A stretch of DNA of 64,000 nt from Gigantopelta aegis (GCF_016097555.1 NC_054703.1:21030610-21094609), one strand, 5' to 3'. Counted from the first letter of the stretch, positions 42,065 through 52,414 are shown. Numbers and translations are program-made. Notes: generated from the letters alone by a model not told the origin.

Positions 42065-42576
42065 TAGGCCTCAGTGGTGTCGTGGTTAAGACACTGGGTT
42101 CGCAGCCCAGTACCGGCTTCCATCCAGAGCGAGTTATAACGACTTAATGGGTAGGTGTAAGGCCACTACACAGACTTATCTCTCACAAACCGCAAGGCGG
42201 GTCGGTCTGGGATCGATCCCCGTCGGTGGGCCCATCGGGCTATTTCTCGTTGCAGCCAGTGCACCTCTACTGGTATATCAAAGGCCATGGTACGTACTAC
42301 CCTGTCTGCGGGATGGTGCATATAAAAGATCCCTTGCTGCTAATCGAAAAGAGTAGCCCATGAAGTGGCGACAGCAGGTTTCCTCTCTCAATAACTGTGT
42401 GGTCCTTAACCATATGTCTGACGACATATAACCGTAACTAAAATGTGTTGAGTGCGTCGTTAAATAAAACATTCCTTTCTTTCTTTCACTAACCACTAAT
42501 AACTAACCATTAACCCACTGATAGCTGATGTGTGTGTGCCCAGAACAGCGTGCTTGGATCTTAACTGGATATAAAT
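42065..42576 (+). mobile_element. SINE D carrying SINE A1
   Basis: SINE D pieces 42065-42192 and 42487-42576 (ACTAACCACTAATAACTAAC to TAACTGGATATAAA) are split by a SINE A1. Confidence 0.85.
42193..42486 (+). mobile_element. SINE A1, 5'-truncated, nested in SINE D
   Basis: Starts at GGCGGGTCGGTCTGGGATCG (most of box A lost), box B GGGATCGATCC, module, tail 1. Confidence 0.88.
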
Positions 42577-42960
42577 ATAGTAGTATTGGTGTGCTCCTAC
42601 TGGCAGTAGCTAGTAGGAATTTCCCTATTAGCTCAATTGGTAGAGGTTCTAATCCACTCAGCGGAGGTTGATTTTTTATTACATTTGAAGCGGACGTAGG
42701 AACTGGGTGTGTTCTTAACACAAGAATACAATTATAACCCAGTCAGGACCCGTAACAGTTCAACTGCCCGTGACCCACAGCTCCGAGATGTAGCTTCACT
42801 TGAGGGGGGAGTATGTAGTAGTGTTGGTATAAAGTGCTGGCAGTAGCTAGTGGGGATTTCCCTATTAGCTCAATTGGTAATAGTGCTGGACTCTCGTACT
42901 GAGAGTCCATGGTTCGAATCCCCTCAGTGGAGGTTGATTTTTCTGTTACGTAAGAACGAA
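42577..42960 (+). mobile_element. two copies of another tRNA-headed repeat
   Basis: Copies at about 42577-42690 and 42815-42945 share CTGGCAGTAGCTAGT, TTTCCCTATTAGCTCAATTG and GGAGGTTGATTTTT. The second has a complete tRNA-like part: box A TAGCTCAATTGG, a GGACTCTC/GAGAGTCC stem and box B GGTTCGAATCC. It looks like a SINE head rather than a tRNA gene, because the acceptor stem is not closed. The first copy has lost the middle. Confidence 0.65.
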
Positions 42961-43064
42961 AATAAGTGTAAATGAATGTATACACATTAAACTGGAAAAC
43001 AATAACGCCGTCTTATTGTTTCTTAGTTTACCTTTGTATGTATAAGTTTGTATATTCTACAGGG

Positions 43065-43286
43065 AATACGTATTATCCGGGATTATGTATAGTCTCTGAC
43101 ATGTCTGATTCACCCAGAAATACGTATTATCCGGGATTATGTGTAGTCTCTGACATGTCTGATTCACCCAGAAATACGTATTATCCGGGATTATGTGTAG
43201 TCTCTGACATGTCTGATTCACCCAGAAATACGTATTATCCGGGATTATGTGTAGTCTCTGACATGTCTGATTCACCCAGAAATACG
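43065..43286. repeat. 54-bp minisatellite, 4 copies
   Basis: AATACGTATTATCCGGGATT recurs at 43065, 43119, 43173 and 43227, and the next start is at 43281. Units are almost identical. The period is divisible by three, giving an 18-residue repeat (NTYYPGLCVVSDMSDSPR) in an open frame. Confidence 0.97.
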
Positions 43287-43303
43287 TATAGTTCATGAAC
43301 AAG

Positions 43304-43611
43304 GAGCGGGACGTAGCCCAGTGGTAAAGCGTTCGCTTGATGCGTGGTCGGTTTGGGATCGACCCCCGTCAGTGGCCCATTGGGCTATTTCTCGCTCCAG
43401 CTGGTACACCAAGACTGGTATATCAAAGACCGTGAGATGGTGCATATAAAAGATCCCTTGCTGCTAATCGAAAAGAGTAGCCCATGAAGTGGCGACAGCG
43501 GGTTTCCTCTCTCTATATATGTGTGTGGTCCTTAACCATATGTCCGACACCATATAACCGTAATTAAAATGTGTTGAGTGCGTCGTTAAATAAAACATTT
43601 CCTTCCTTCCA
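43304..43611 (+). mobile_element. SINE A1, complete
   Basis: Head A (GAGCGGGACGTAGCCCAGTG), module, tail 1. CATGAACAA on both sides (about 43295 and 43610) is the target duplication. Confidence 0.92.
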
Positions 43612-43644
43612 TGAACAAATTCAGTTATTATACATGTTTTCTTA

Positions 43645-44032
43645 TGCTAGGATCAAACCACCAACTGCCAGCAGAAAGTTGGCCAACTCGACCGTTGTGT
43701 TGTAATTTCCCCATCTCCCGTCGTACGACGTATGCGCTCAAATTAACAACTAATGGGTTATGCTAATCTCAGACTACCAAATTAACAACTAATGGGTTAT
43801 GCTAATCTCAGACTACCAAATTAACAACTAATGGGTTATGCTAATCTCAGACTACCAAATTAACAACTAATGGGATATGCTAATCTCAGACTACCAAATT
43901 AACAACTAATGGGTTATACGACGAGAAATCGGGTTGTAAGAGCGCTCGGACTAGCATATTGTCAGTCGTAGAAGTCGTGACAGCAGAAAGTTGGACAACT
44001 TTGTGCTGGCAGTTGGTAGTTTGAGCCTAGCA
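43645..44032. mobile_element. TGCTAGG-type MITE with internal array
   Basis: About 40-bp inverted ends: TGCTAGGATCAAACCACCAA / TTGGTAGTTTGAGCCTAGCA, extending through CTGCCAGCA and AAAGTTG. TTA lies on both sides (43642-43644, 44033-44035), as for Harbinger-type elements. Inside is a 39-bp tandem array. Non-coding. Confidence 0.85.
43740..43912. repeat. 39-bp tandem repeat inside the MITE
   Basis: AATTAACAACTAATGGG recurs at 43741, 43780, 43819, 43858 and 43897 with TATGCTAATCTCAGACTACC between. Confidence 0.95.
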
Positions 44033-44035
44033 TTA

Positions 44036-44138
44036 TACGACGAGAATCGAGTTGTAAGAGCGCTCAGACTAGCAACTTGTCAGTCGTAGAAGTCGTGACA
44101 GAAGAAAGTTGGACAACTTTGTGCTGGCAGTTGGTAGT
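44036..44138. mobile_element. partial second copy of the TGCTAGG-type MITE
   Basis: TACGACGAGAATCGAGTTGT to GGCAGTTGGTAGTTTT repeats the right third of the preceding element in tandem. Confidence 0.8.
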
Positions 44139-44147
44139 TTTTTAAGC

Positions 44148-44904
44148 AACGAGTTGTAATATACATGGTATCTAACGGACACGAATGCTGTATTATATTT
44201 CTTACATATCACGAAAAAACTGTTTTAAAATAAATTTAAATGCCTTTTGCAACGAAAACCTATTTACGGCTCTTGCGGTTATAGTTAACTTGTGCGTCAC
44301 AGACAGGTCAATTTCAGGTTATCTTGTACGTCGCGGAGTGATCGATTCGACCGGTTTTTTCTTCATTTTTTTCATTTTATGGTATGACATTGATGCCCTG
44401 GGCCCAATTTCACAAAACATCGTAAGCCTAGGTTTGCACGTAAACGTAAATCTACGACTAAATCACAATTCTTATTACTATTATAGTACAACAAATATAG
44501 TTAGAAGAACAGATATTTCATTTTCTTTTGTCTTTAAAACACTCCAGCTTCCGTAGTGATGCGTGAAATTGATGCCAAACACATGCAAAGGCACGACCAG
44601 TATAACTGCTAGTAGCAGACGTAAAGTTACGATGTTTAGTGAAATGGGTCACTGGTCATTACTTAGGAACAGCCAGTCGTGTGTCTTTAAAATGTTAACG
44701 TACGTATGCATGTGTTAACAAGTATGTGTTATTAAAAATAACGAATGTTTTCACCAACGGATGTGTAGGAAACGTCGGTTACAAGGACTAGGGTCGTAAA
44801 TACGTTTTAATTGAAAAAGACGTTTAGGTTTATTTTTGAAGATTTGTAAGAAATATAATACTACATGCGTTTCCGTTAGATACCATTTATCTTACAACTC
44901 GTTT
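44148..44904. mobile_element. 757-bp TIR element hosting a MITE
   Basis: Left ACGAGTTGTAATATACATGG plus TATCTAACGGACACGAATG; right end, reversed, ACGAGTTGTAAGATAAATGG plus TATCTAACGGAAACGCATG. Inverted ends of about 60 bp. No transposase inside. Confidence 0.8.
44399..44650. mobile_element. Harbinger-type MITE (GGGCCCAATTTCAC ends)
   Basis: Left GGGCCCAATTTCACAAAACA plus TCGTAAG, right CGATGTTTAGTGAAATGGGTC. Nested inside the 44148-44904 element. Class is inferred from the GGGCCC-type end. Confidence 0.7.
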
Positions 44905-45884
44905 AAAAACGTATCCAACTTGCTTTCGCTCGATAGATACGTAAACAAAAGCCTCGTGTAGTATTCCCAGTGTTTCTAAATTAGCTACTATATTGTCATC
45001 AGTTCATTAATGCCTGCGTTCATTAGACTCTGTTCGAAATGTGTATGCTGTTGTATTGTGCCGATGAACCTCGGCTTCAAGGCTGAGATAAAGAATTGAA
45101 TTGAACTGACATTGTAGGTAGTACTAAACCAAATAACTTCCGGCTGAGTCAAAGTTCGAGGTGCACCGAACTTTTGATGGAGAAGTGAACACCACAAGTC
45201 CTGTGATTGGTTATAAATGTGAGTGTGTTGGTTGTAAAAATTAATTTTCATCTGGGTAAAAAAGTACTCGAATTTTGTGCGGAACTAGGGTAGTCATAGA
45301 CGAGCAGCTTGACCCCCAATTTTTTCCGATTTACTTTAAGTGTGAGGGGTGGTAGTATTTATATCCGTGGCGTTTATGTCGATTGATACGCTGCAGGTAG
45401 GAGTTTTAACCACATATGTTACTATTGTCGTCTATGGGATTTGATTTGGTAGTATACACCCCGAATCACCACTCCAGTACCATCAAGCCACCCCCGCATG
45501 TACTATACCATGTACCCCGATATAACCGATTAAATGGGATCGTTTGTGATTCACGAGTATAAAACCCGATCAATATGCTAATATAAGGAACAGACCACAA
45601 GCCCACATGTTTCGGTCTCTCCACATGTAATATTTACATCGCTAAGAGGTGGGAAAGTGCTCGTGAGCGCGTGTTTCAAGAACCAATGGAATAAAGCCTG
45701 ACAGATAGTTTATCATGCTTAGAAAATACATCCGTCTCCACGTCCCCCGAGAGATGCTCTCTGTTTGATGGTAGAATTAACAACAAAGCAACGATAATTT
45801 CTTCCGCATTATCAAACACTTACTGCGAGATTTAACAAGTAATAATAATGAAAGAAAATATAATATAAATATCATGATATAAAA

Positions 45885-45887
<3 letters not shown>
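44905..45887. other. unique non-coding sequence
   Basis: GATAAAGAATTGAATTGAAC near 45088 resembles a LINE 3' terminus with AATTG repeats. The rest, including ATATGCTAATATAAGG near 45572, is unique in the window. No gene recognised. Confidence 0.4.
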
Positions 45888-45944
<57 letters not shown>

Positions 45945-45955
45945 ATATATATATA
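45888..45955. repeat. (AT)n microsatellite
   Basis: About 65 bp of TA with one GATATA interruption. Confidence 0.98.
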
Positions 45956-46228
45956 TTTTGATATACCATGATAGGATAGGATATTATGATTTATTACAAA
46001 CCTATCTAATCTTACTATAGTGATAAAGACATTTTTAAACCGTGTGATAAATTTATCGTGTATCTGGACCGGAACTGGGAAATGGGGAATTCCTTTTTAA
46101 TTTACTGTATTAGGGCCTTTTTATTACTGATGTCATGTTTGATTTAAAAATTACGTCACATAGTATTTAAAACATTACACAATATTGCCGCAGAGTATGA
46201 TTCATGAAAAAAGGACTGATTAATAGAT
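45956..46228. other. unassigned AT-rich sequence
   Basis: No gene or repeat recognised. Confidence 0.4.
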
Positions 46229-46284
46229 TTAAGCAATTAAAAACCGCTTTTGTAAAACATAAAAGAAGGTATGTAGTAAATACA

Positions 46285-46372
46285 GAACTCGTTTATTTTG
46301 CACAAGAACATACCACTCGACCGCTACGTGGTCTGGTGGTTTATATTCTTGCGCAAAATAAACTCGTGCAAT
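46285..46372. repeat. hairpin, about 33-bp arms
   Basis: GAACTCGTTTATTTTGCACA plus AGAACATACCAC faces GTGGTTTATATTCTTGCGCA plus AAATAAACTCGTG. The loop contains TCGACCGCTACGTGGTC. Confidence 0.85.
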
Positions 46373-46401
46373 AAATAGTAAACGAAAACAACGTATGTGA
46401 A

Positions 46402-46408
<7 letters not shown>

Positions 46409-46488
<80 letters not shown>
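46409..46488. repeat. (AT)n microsatellite
   Basis: 80 bp of uninterrupted TA repeats. Confidence 0.98.
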
Positions 46489-46492
<4 letters not shown>

Positions 46493-46725
46493 CGATGTGA
46501 TATGGTATATTATGACCTCATGCATATTCTACTTGACCTCCTATTAGTTAAAGCTAAAGCTCGTGACAAGTGAAAATTATTATATATACTTTTTTGCTCC
46601 ATAAAACTATATCGGTGTCATCACAGTGTTATAACTGCTTGTGATATAATATAATATAATATAATATACAATATGGAATGATATGATATATATTTTATGG
46701 TATCTGATGTGTGATATACTTATAG

Positions 46726-46855
46726 GATATTAAACGAGCTTCCATTTCGTAGCATGTTTATGTCCCGAGTGAAATAATTTTCAATTGTCACGAGCTTTGG
46801 CGAGTAACAATGAATATTATTTTACGAAATGGTAGCGAGTTTAATATCCTATATA
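46726..46855. repeat. palindromic element, AGGATATTAAAC arms
   Basis: TATAGGATATTAAACGAGCT and GAAATAATTTTCAATTGTCA face TGAATATTATTTTACGAAAT and GCGAGTTTAATATCCTATAT. A partial further copy lies at 47080-47140. Confidence 0.8.
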
Positions 46856-47355
46856 TTACCCATAATCGATCTTAATTTATATCACTCAGCTCGTTTCGTT
46901 GACGTTCCTGTAAGGTTGTTGTACACCAATCGATGACGACATCGTGTGACGTCAAAAGTGTCACGTCCTACTTGCCATTCTAGTGGGACGTATCACTTTG
47001 ATATGTACCAACATATTTTTTACCATATGGGTAATAATATATAATATACAATATTGTATGGTATCTGATATGTGATATACATATAGGATATTAAACAAAC
47101 TTCCATTTCGTATCATGTTTATGTCCTGAGTGAAATAATTTGATGATATGATATAATCAGACATCATATGATACGATGTCGTCATTCGGTAAAACTACAA
47201 ATCTTAAAAACAAAACCGTCATTCGCAGCCAAGACCGTGTCTCTGCACCACGCAGAAGTGGATGGGCATTTGGTAAAACAGGGATTGATTCCATCAGTCT
47301 ATATCTATTGTCTAGTCTATAGGAGGACAGCCACTTTTAACAATACATTCAATTT
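46856..47355. other. unassigned, ATATGATA-rich
   Basis: Includes a second partial palindrome (GATATTAAACAAACTTCCAT at 47087). No gene. Confidence 0.4.
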
Positions 47356-47665
47356 GTTTGTTTTGTTTAACGACACAACTGGAGTACATTGGTAAATTAA
47401 TCATCGGCTATTGGATATCAAACATTTGGTAATTCTGACACGTAGTCATCAGAGGAAACCCGTACATTTTTCCTAATGCAGCAAGGGATCTTTTATATGC
47501 ACCATCCCACAGATAGGATCGTACATACCACGGCTTTTGATATACCGGTCATGGTGAACTGGCAGGAACGAAAAATAGCCCAATCGGCCCACCGACGGGA
47601 ATCGATCCCAAACCGACCGCAGATCAAGCGAGCACTTTACCTTTGGGCTACGTCCCGCCCCCTTA
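47356..47665 (-). mobile_element. SINE A2, complete
   Basis: Complement of tail 2, module, and head A ending at the complement of GGGCGGGACGTAGCCC. Box B complement GGAATCGATCCC. Confidence 0.92.
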
Positions 47666-47717
47666 CATTCTAAAGAGCGTTTTTCTTACTCTGTCACGCT
47701 GAACGCAGCCCTGACCT

Positions 47718-47845
47718 GGTGCTTATAAAACGTTTAGAGTCTAGACTCGAGATTCTAATAGAGTCTGAAACAGTAACAACGCCAAATTGTATTCGTGTGA
47801 CGTCACTAGAGATTGAGTCTAGACTCTAAAAGTTTTATAAGCACG
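47718..47845. mobile_element. short MITE (GTGCTTATAAAAC ends)
   Basis: About 30-bp inverted ends: GTGCTTATAAAACGTTTAGA / TCTAAAAGTTTTATAAGCAC, plus GTCTAGACTC on both arms. 128 bp, non-coding. Confidence 0.85.
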
Positions 47846-48038
47846 GGTCCTGGTTTAGTTTATAAAACAAGCAAGTCCGTGATTATGCTACCAGTCAAAA
47901 TGAGTGAGTACAGGTCATTAGCAACTATTAGCTTGTCCAGTTATGATTTAAAAGATTTCCTTGACCACTTAACCCATATATCTAGACCTCAGTTCATAGT
48001 ATTTAACATACCCGTCAGATAGTACGGGCGTAGGAAGC
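47846..48038. other. unassigned sequence
   Basis: No gene or repeat recognised. Confidence 0.4.
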
Positions 48039-48090
<52 letters not shown>

Positions 48091-48105
48091 GTTGTTGTTG
48101 TTGTT
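48039..48105. repeat. (TG)n then (TTG)n microsatellite
   Basis: About 48 bp TG followed by five TTG units. Confidence 0.97.
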
Positions 48106-48229
48106 GGGCATGATGATTCATTAATCAATGTGGTCTGTTGGTGAATATAAACAAAACAAACGTCTTAACTTTATAACTTTCGGTACGCACTGGTGAAATA
48201 TCATCTTTGTTAAAATTACTAGTCTCCCC

Positions 48230-48275
48230 ATGATCCTCGTCTTCATCCTCCTCATCCTCCTCTTCTTGATCATCG

Positions 48276-48306
<31 letters not shown>

Positions 48307-48319
48307 CACCACCACCACC

Positions 48320-48350
<31 letters not shown>

Positions 48351-48380
48351 CCACCACCACCACCACCATCATTATCATCA
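48230..48380. repeat. trinucleotide microsatellite (ATC/ACC)n
   Basis: Alternating ATC and ACC blocks with CTC at the left. The Asp/Gly-rich frame on minus is a repeat artefact. Confidence 0.97.
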
Positions 48381-48384
48381 TTGG

Positions 48385-48625
48385 TGGGAGGCCGATTTTT
48401 GCCCAAATTCAACGAAAATGCCCGAATCTGTATAACCATTATTTGTATTAGCAATACTGCCAAACAGCTAAATGTTTGTAAACGAATTACTATACATTTG
48501 TACATGTATTACAACCAATATTGTGGGTAGAATGATGGAAATATATGGTGAAAGGGTCCAGGTCAGCTCATCTTGCCCGAATTTCTCTATCGTTTTTGCC
48601 CGAATGCCCCCCCCCTGCCCTCGTC
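48385..48625 (-). mobile_element. AATTCGGGCA-type repeat, reverse copy
   Basis: TTTGCCCAAATTCAACGAAA, AATGCCCGAATCTGTATAAC and CATCTTGCCCGAATTTCTCT match the complement of the copies at 51750 and 61490. Confidence 0.8.
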
Positions 48626-49674
48626 TCATACGCTTAAGATCGCTAGCCACTAAATGTTTTTTTTTTTTTTTTTTGTAAAGGCGGTGTATATATTATTTGA
48701 CACCCAATATAAATTATTTTCATGATAAACACTACCACTTCCGTAGTTAGTGTAAGCGGTGATATCCCTAACAAAATGAAAAGTGTCTAATATTTTACTA
48801 GGACGTTCTGAATAAACAAATGACAGTAAGGACAAAGAATCACTTACGACCAATTAAATCTGCAACTGAGATGAAAATATCGGACGAGAGCGAGTGCTTA
48901 GCTTAGCTTAGTAACTTGTTTAACGTGTCCATATACCACTAAGGTTTCGAACACGCCTATCCCGAGTCCGGCCTCCGATAGGATCGGGGGTCTGACTCGG
49001 GACAGGGATAAGAGCGAGTGCACCAAAATCACCGTTCTGATCACGTGATACATTTGGCGCCATATAAGTGGGACCCCGCCATGGAATCGATGGCTGGCAA
49101 AGTCAGAACCCGAGTCCATGGTGGGCGTACCTGAACCGAAAGGATGTGGGCACGTTAATATAGTTCCCTTCTTATAAGTGGGTTTTTTTCAGTCGAAGAT
49201 TGCCGAAACGATAAAAATAAAATGTTTTCATAGGTAAAAAAATATATAACTGTTATTGTGTGTATTAAATATACAAATGGATACTAGTATGGGACCCAAT
49301 AAATAGAGTATGTTAAAAATACTGCTAAATTACGTAACAGCAATTATTGTAAACTAATTGTGTTTTTTTCGTCAGTTGCGTTTTTGTACGCACAGCGGCT
49401 TTGTTTTCTTTGATGTCCAGAGGGCAAACTGATCGGTTTTCTTCAGTGAGTGTAAAAAGTGTGGATTTTGAAATAGCGGAGCTGGGTTCTGTAAAATATA
49501 GTAGGATGCGGAAAAATAAAGAGGGGCGCAGATAATTAAAGGGTGGAGGGGGGTTGGGCAAAACGCAATAGTGGAGCGGGGCAGCCCATCTTACTTAAAT
49601 GGAGCAGCGAGAACACTGGCAACAGTAATGGAATTAACACCTTTAATAAATCATCTTATAACTTTTACATATAG
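48626..49674. other. unassigned, GC-richer core 48900-49140
   Basis: The core has CCCGAGTCCGGCCTCCGATA and GTCTGACTCGGGACAGGGAT, a near-inverted pair. The minus frame 49119-48898 has no domain I can name, though its composition is more balanced than the neighbouring AT-rich sequence. A poly-T run is at 48658-48674. Confidence 0.35.
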
Positions 49675-49752
49675 GTTAGAAGGCATTAAGACGTTTCTTC
49701 AGAAATAAGAAGGGGCGGAGCGAAGCGAAACGTCTTAAGCCTTCTAACCGAT
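49674..49752. repeat. hairpin, about 23-bp arms
   Basis: GGTTAGAAGGCATTAAGACG faces CGTCTTAAGCCTTCTAACC, loop rich in GGGGCGGAGCGAAGCG. Confidence 0.85.
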
Positions 49753-49929
49753 TTAGACGGCATTTCATAGGTTCATTACTTTATATGGGCGGGGCAAGCG
49801 TCATTGCGTGTTCGCGCCAGTTGTTTTGACGTCATTCGTACAACTCTTGGCTATGATGTCTGGCCAATTGTGTCGAAGTAATTGTGGTCACGTGACTTGT
49901 TATTAAGACAGCTTTTTGGTGTGTCTTCA

Positions 49930-50285
49930 TGATTAAGACGATCGAAATGCTGATATCCGATTGGTTGAATTGGAGAGAAACCGAGGAAATGCCGTATACA
50001 AAAATGAAGACTATTCTAATATAAATAGCCCCTGCGCGTGCTGTAACCTCACCGTGGTGCAGGGGTGTATCATTCTCTTTGAGAATGGCCAATACAGCAC
50101 AAATTAAAATTTTGAGTATTTTTGCACAGTTCTTTACACTGTTTTTATTTAAATCTTGAATTTTTAAATTGATGTTGATCATCACCTTATTTGTTTGCAT
50201 TACCATAGTTTGACGCCCAATAGCCGATGTATTTTTCGTGCTGGGGTGTCGTTAAGCATTCATTCATTCATTCATTCATTCATTC
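49930..50285 (+). mobile_element. LINE 3' end with TTCA-repeat tail
   Basis: TTGCACAGTTCTTTACACTG plus TTTTTATTTAAATCTTGAAT (50130-50165) matches the 3' UTR of the I/Nimb-type LINE at 8220-8290. It continues to ATAGTTTGACGCCCAATAGC, CGATGTATTTTTCGTGCTGG, GGTGTCGTTAA and then about nine ATTC/TTCA units. This tail closely resembles SINE tail 2. Confidence 0.75.
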
Positions 50286-50289
50286 ATTC

Positions 50290-50480
50290 AAAAATATAAA
50301 TAGCATTTCTGGAAGTAGAGAAGATTAGCTTAGCGACCAACGGCTCTTTGTACTCGACGAAAGGTCGAGAATCATTATTTATTGAAAGTTCGATACCCGG
50401 CGACAACTGCTGCGATAGCCGTGTTTCAAGTGGTCATTGCCTCTGAATTAAATATAATATTAGAAGTATATATATTAAAT
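50290..50480 (+). mobile_element. tRNA-like repeat, copy 1
   Basis: TAGCATTTCTGGAAGTAGAG, TAGCTTAGCGACCAACGG (box A-like) and AAAGTTCGATACCC (box B-like). An inverted copy is at 54952-55155, also bordered by ATTC repeats. Probably a SINE-type element. Confidence 0.6.
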
Positions 50481-50821
50481 ACAAAAGTATTGCTATCTCA
50501 ATAAAAGACTATTAATGACCACGCTGGCGATTTCCTTTGATGTCTAAGTTACCGAAAGCCGTTGCACCATGGGATTGCTTAACGAACACTCCACTACAAG
50601 TTAATGAGAATGTTTGAGCAGAAAAAATTAATCCATAAAAAACAAAACGAAAGAAAGCATTGTTTGACGAGTACACAACTTGATGGAGGGCACGCGATAC
50701 AGTGAAGTACTCCTTTAATAAAACCAGACAACACACTCCACACTGAGTTCATTACAACACGTGTCATGCATGCATTGGTTACTAAGATACAGAATCTGAT
50801 GCTGCGCCATCGAAATAATTT
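50481..50821. other. unassigned sequence
   Basis: No repeat or domain recognised. The frame at 50512-50736 (-) is not identifiable. Confidence 0.4.
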
Positions 50822-50863
50822 GAGAAAAATATCTGTAAAATAAATATAGCTACCGTATTTCCC
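50822..50863 (+). repeat. 42-bp direct repeat, left member
   Basis: TGAGAAAAATATCTGTAAAA plus TAAATATAGCTAC recurs at 52353-52394. The pair brackets the minisatellite, an AATTCGGGCA repeat and a SINE. Confidence 0.7.
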
Positions 50864-50865
50864 GG

Positions 50866-51750
50866 GCGCTTATTCATGTCAAAACGGTCGCAGACCCGCT
50901 TATTGGAGACCGGCGCTTATTGGAGACCGGCGCTTATTGGAGACCGGCGCTTACTGGAGACAGGCGCTTACTGGAGACAGGCGCTTATTGGAGACCGGCG
51001 CTTACTGGAGACAGGCGCTTATTGGAGACAGGCACTTATTGGAGACCGGCGCTTACTGGAGACAGGCGCTTATTGGAGACAGGCACTTATTGGAGACCGG
51101 CGCTTATTGGAGACAGGCACTTATTGGAGACCGGCGCTTATTGGAGACCGGCGCTTACTGGAGACAGGCGCTTACTGGAGACAGGCGCTTATTGGAGACC
51201 GGCGCTTATTGGAGACCGGCGCTTATTGGAGACCGGCGCTTATTGGAGACCGGCACTTACTGGAGACAGGCGCTTATTGGAGACAGGCGCTTATTGGAGA
51301 CCGGCGCTTACTGGAGACAGGCGCTTATTGGAGACAGGCACTTATTGGAGACCGGCGCTTATTGGAGACCGGCACTTATTGGAGACCGGTGCTTATTGGA
51401 GACCGGCGCTTATTGGAGACCGGTGCTTATTGGAGACCGGCGCTTACTGGAGACCGGCGCTTATTGGAGACAGGCGCTTATTGGAGACCGGCGCTTATTG
51501 GAGACCCGACCTTTATTTTTGTGAGACAGGAAGTAATAACAAGGGACCCGTCATTTTTAATAAGTTTCTTTGTGTTTTGTTTTTCTTGAAAATATATTGA
51601 AAAAAACAACCCACTGTTGAATTATGACAGGGAGTAATCAGTCATACTCGGCGTTTACTGGAGACCCGGCGCGTATAATAAGCCCGGCGTTTATTTTGTT
51701 GTAACAAGTTACAGACCCGACGCTTATTGGAGACCCGGCGCTCAATAGCT
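50866..51750 (+). repeat. 17-bp minisatellite (GCTTATTGGAGACCGGC)n and flanks
   Basis: About 36 head-to-tail units from 50897 to 51506. Unit variants are C/T (TTAYTGG), C/A (GACMGG) and G/A (GGCR). CCGTATTTCCCGGGCGCTTA precedes the array, and degraded units (CGTTTACTGGAGACCCGGCG, CGACGCTTATTGGAGACCCG) follow to 51750. Because 17 is not divisible by three, all three + frames stay open with the same repeated peptide; this is not evidence for a gene. Confidence 0.97.
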
Positions 51751-51990
51751 CAAATTCGGGCAAAAATTGTAGATATATTCGGGCAAACTGTGTTAACCTG
51801 AGCCTTTTTTTTTTTTTTTTTACCATGTATTTCCAGCATTGTACCCTCGAAATTAGTTGTAATCCATGTAAACATGCATAGTGATTCATTTGCAACACTA
51901 TATCTGTTTGACGGTAATGTTGAATTAAATGTTGCTATCCAGATTCGGGCATTCATTTAACTCGGGCAAAACCCAGCCTGTCCAGCCCCT
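51751..51990 (+). mobile_element. AATTCGGGCA-type repeat, forward copy
   Basis: CTCAAATTCGGGCAAAAATT, TTTACCATGTATTTCCAGC, TTGTAATCCATGTAAACATG and CCAGATTCGGGCATTCATTT, in the same order as at 61520-61760. Confidence 0.85.
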
Positions 51991-52032
51991 AAAAAATGGA
52001 AACCCGTACACATATGCATTTACTTACGATAC

Positions 52033-52346
52033 AGTTTGTTTTGTTTAACGACACCACTAGATCACATTGACTTATTAATAATCGGCTATTGGATGTCAAA
52101 CATTTTGTACTTCTGACATAATATGTCTTAGAGGAGAAACCCGCTACCTTTTTCCATTAGTAGCAAGGGATCTGTTATAAGCACCATTCCACAGACATGA
52201 TAGCACATACCACGGCCTTTGATATACTACTCGTGGTGTACTGGTTGGAACGAGAAATAGCCCAATAGGCTCACCGACGGGGATCGACCCTAGACCGACC
52301 GCGCATCAGCCGAGCGCTTTACCACAGGGCTATGTCCCGCCCTTGC
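52033..52346 (-). mobile_element. SINE A2, complete
   Basis: Complement of tail 2, module and head A ending at the complement of GGGCGGGACATAGCCCTGTG. Confidence 0.92.
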
Positions 52347-52414
52347 AATATAAGTTGAGAAACATGTCTGTAAAATAAATACAGCTACTTGTAATTTTAT
52401 TCTCTGCACATTCG

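Noticed and set aside
42866..42933. Free-standing tRNA gene
   Set aside because: A and B boxes and a strong stem are present, but the acceptor stem is not closed and a related, decayed copy lies next to it, so it is a repeat head.
48898..49119. 73-residue frame on - with balanced composition
   Set aside because: No recognisable domain, conserved motif or splice context; kept only as an unassigned block.
50897..51506. Possible CRISPR-like array
   Set aside because: Units are contiguous with no unique spacers, no cas genes, and the surrounding genome is animal.
50876..51600. Three overlapping + frames of about 200 residues with repeated ETGAYWRPALIGDRRLL
   Set aside because: A 17-bp tandem repeat without stop codons yields the same peptide in every frame; there are no start context, splice sites or domain.
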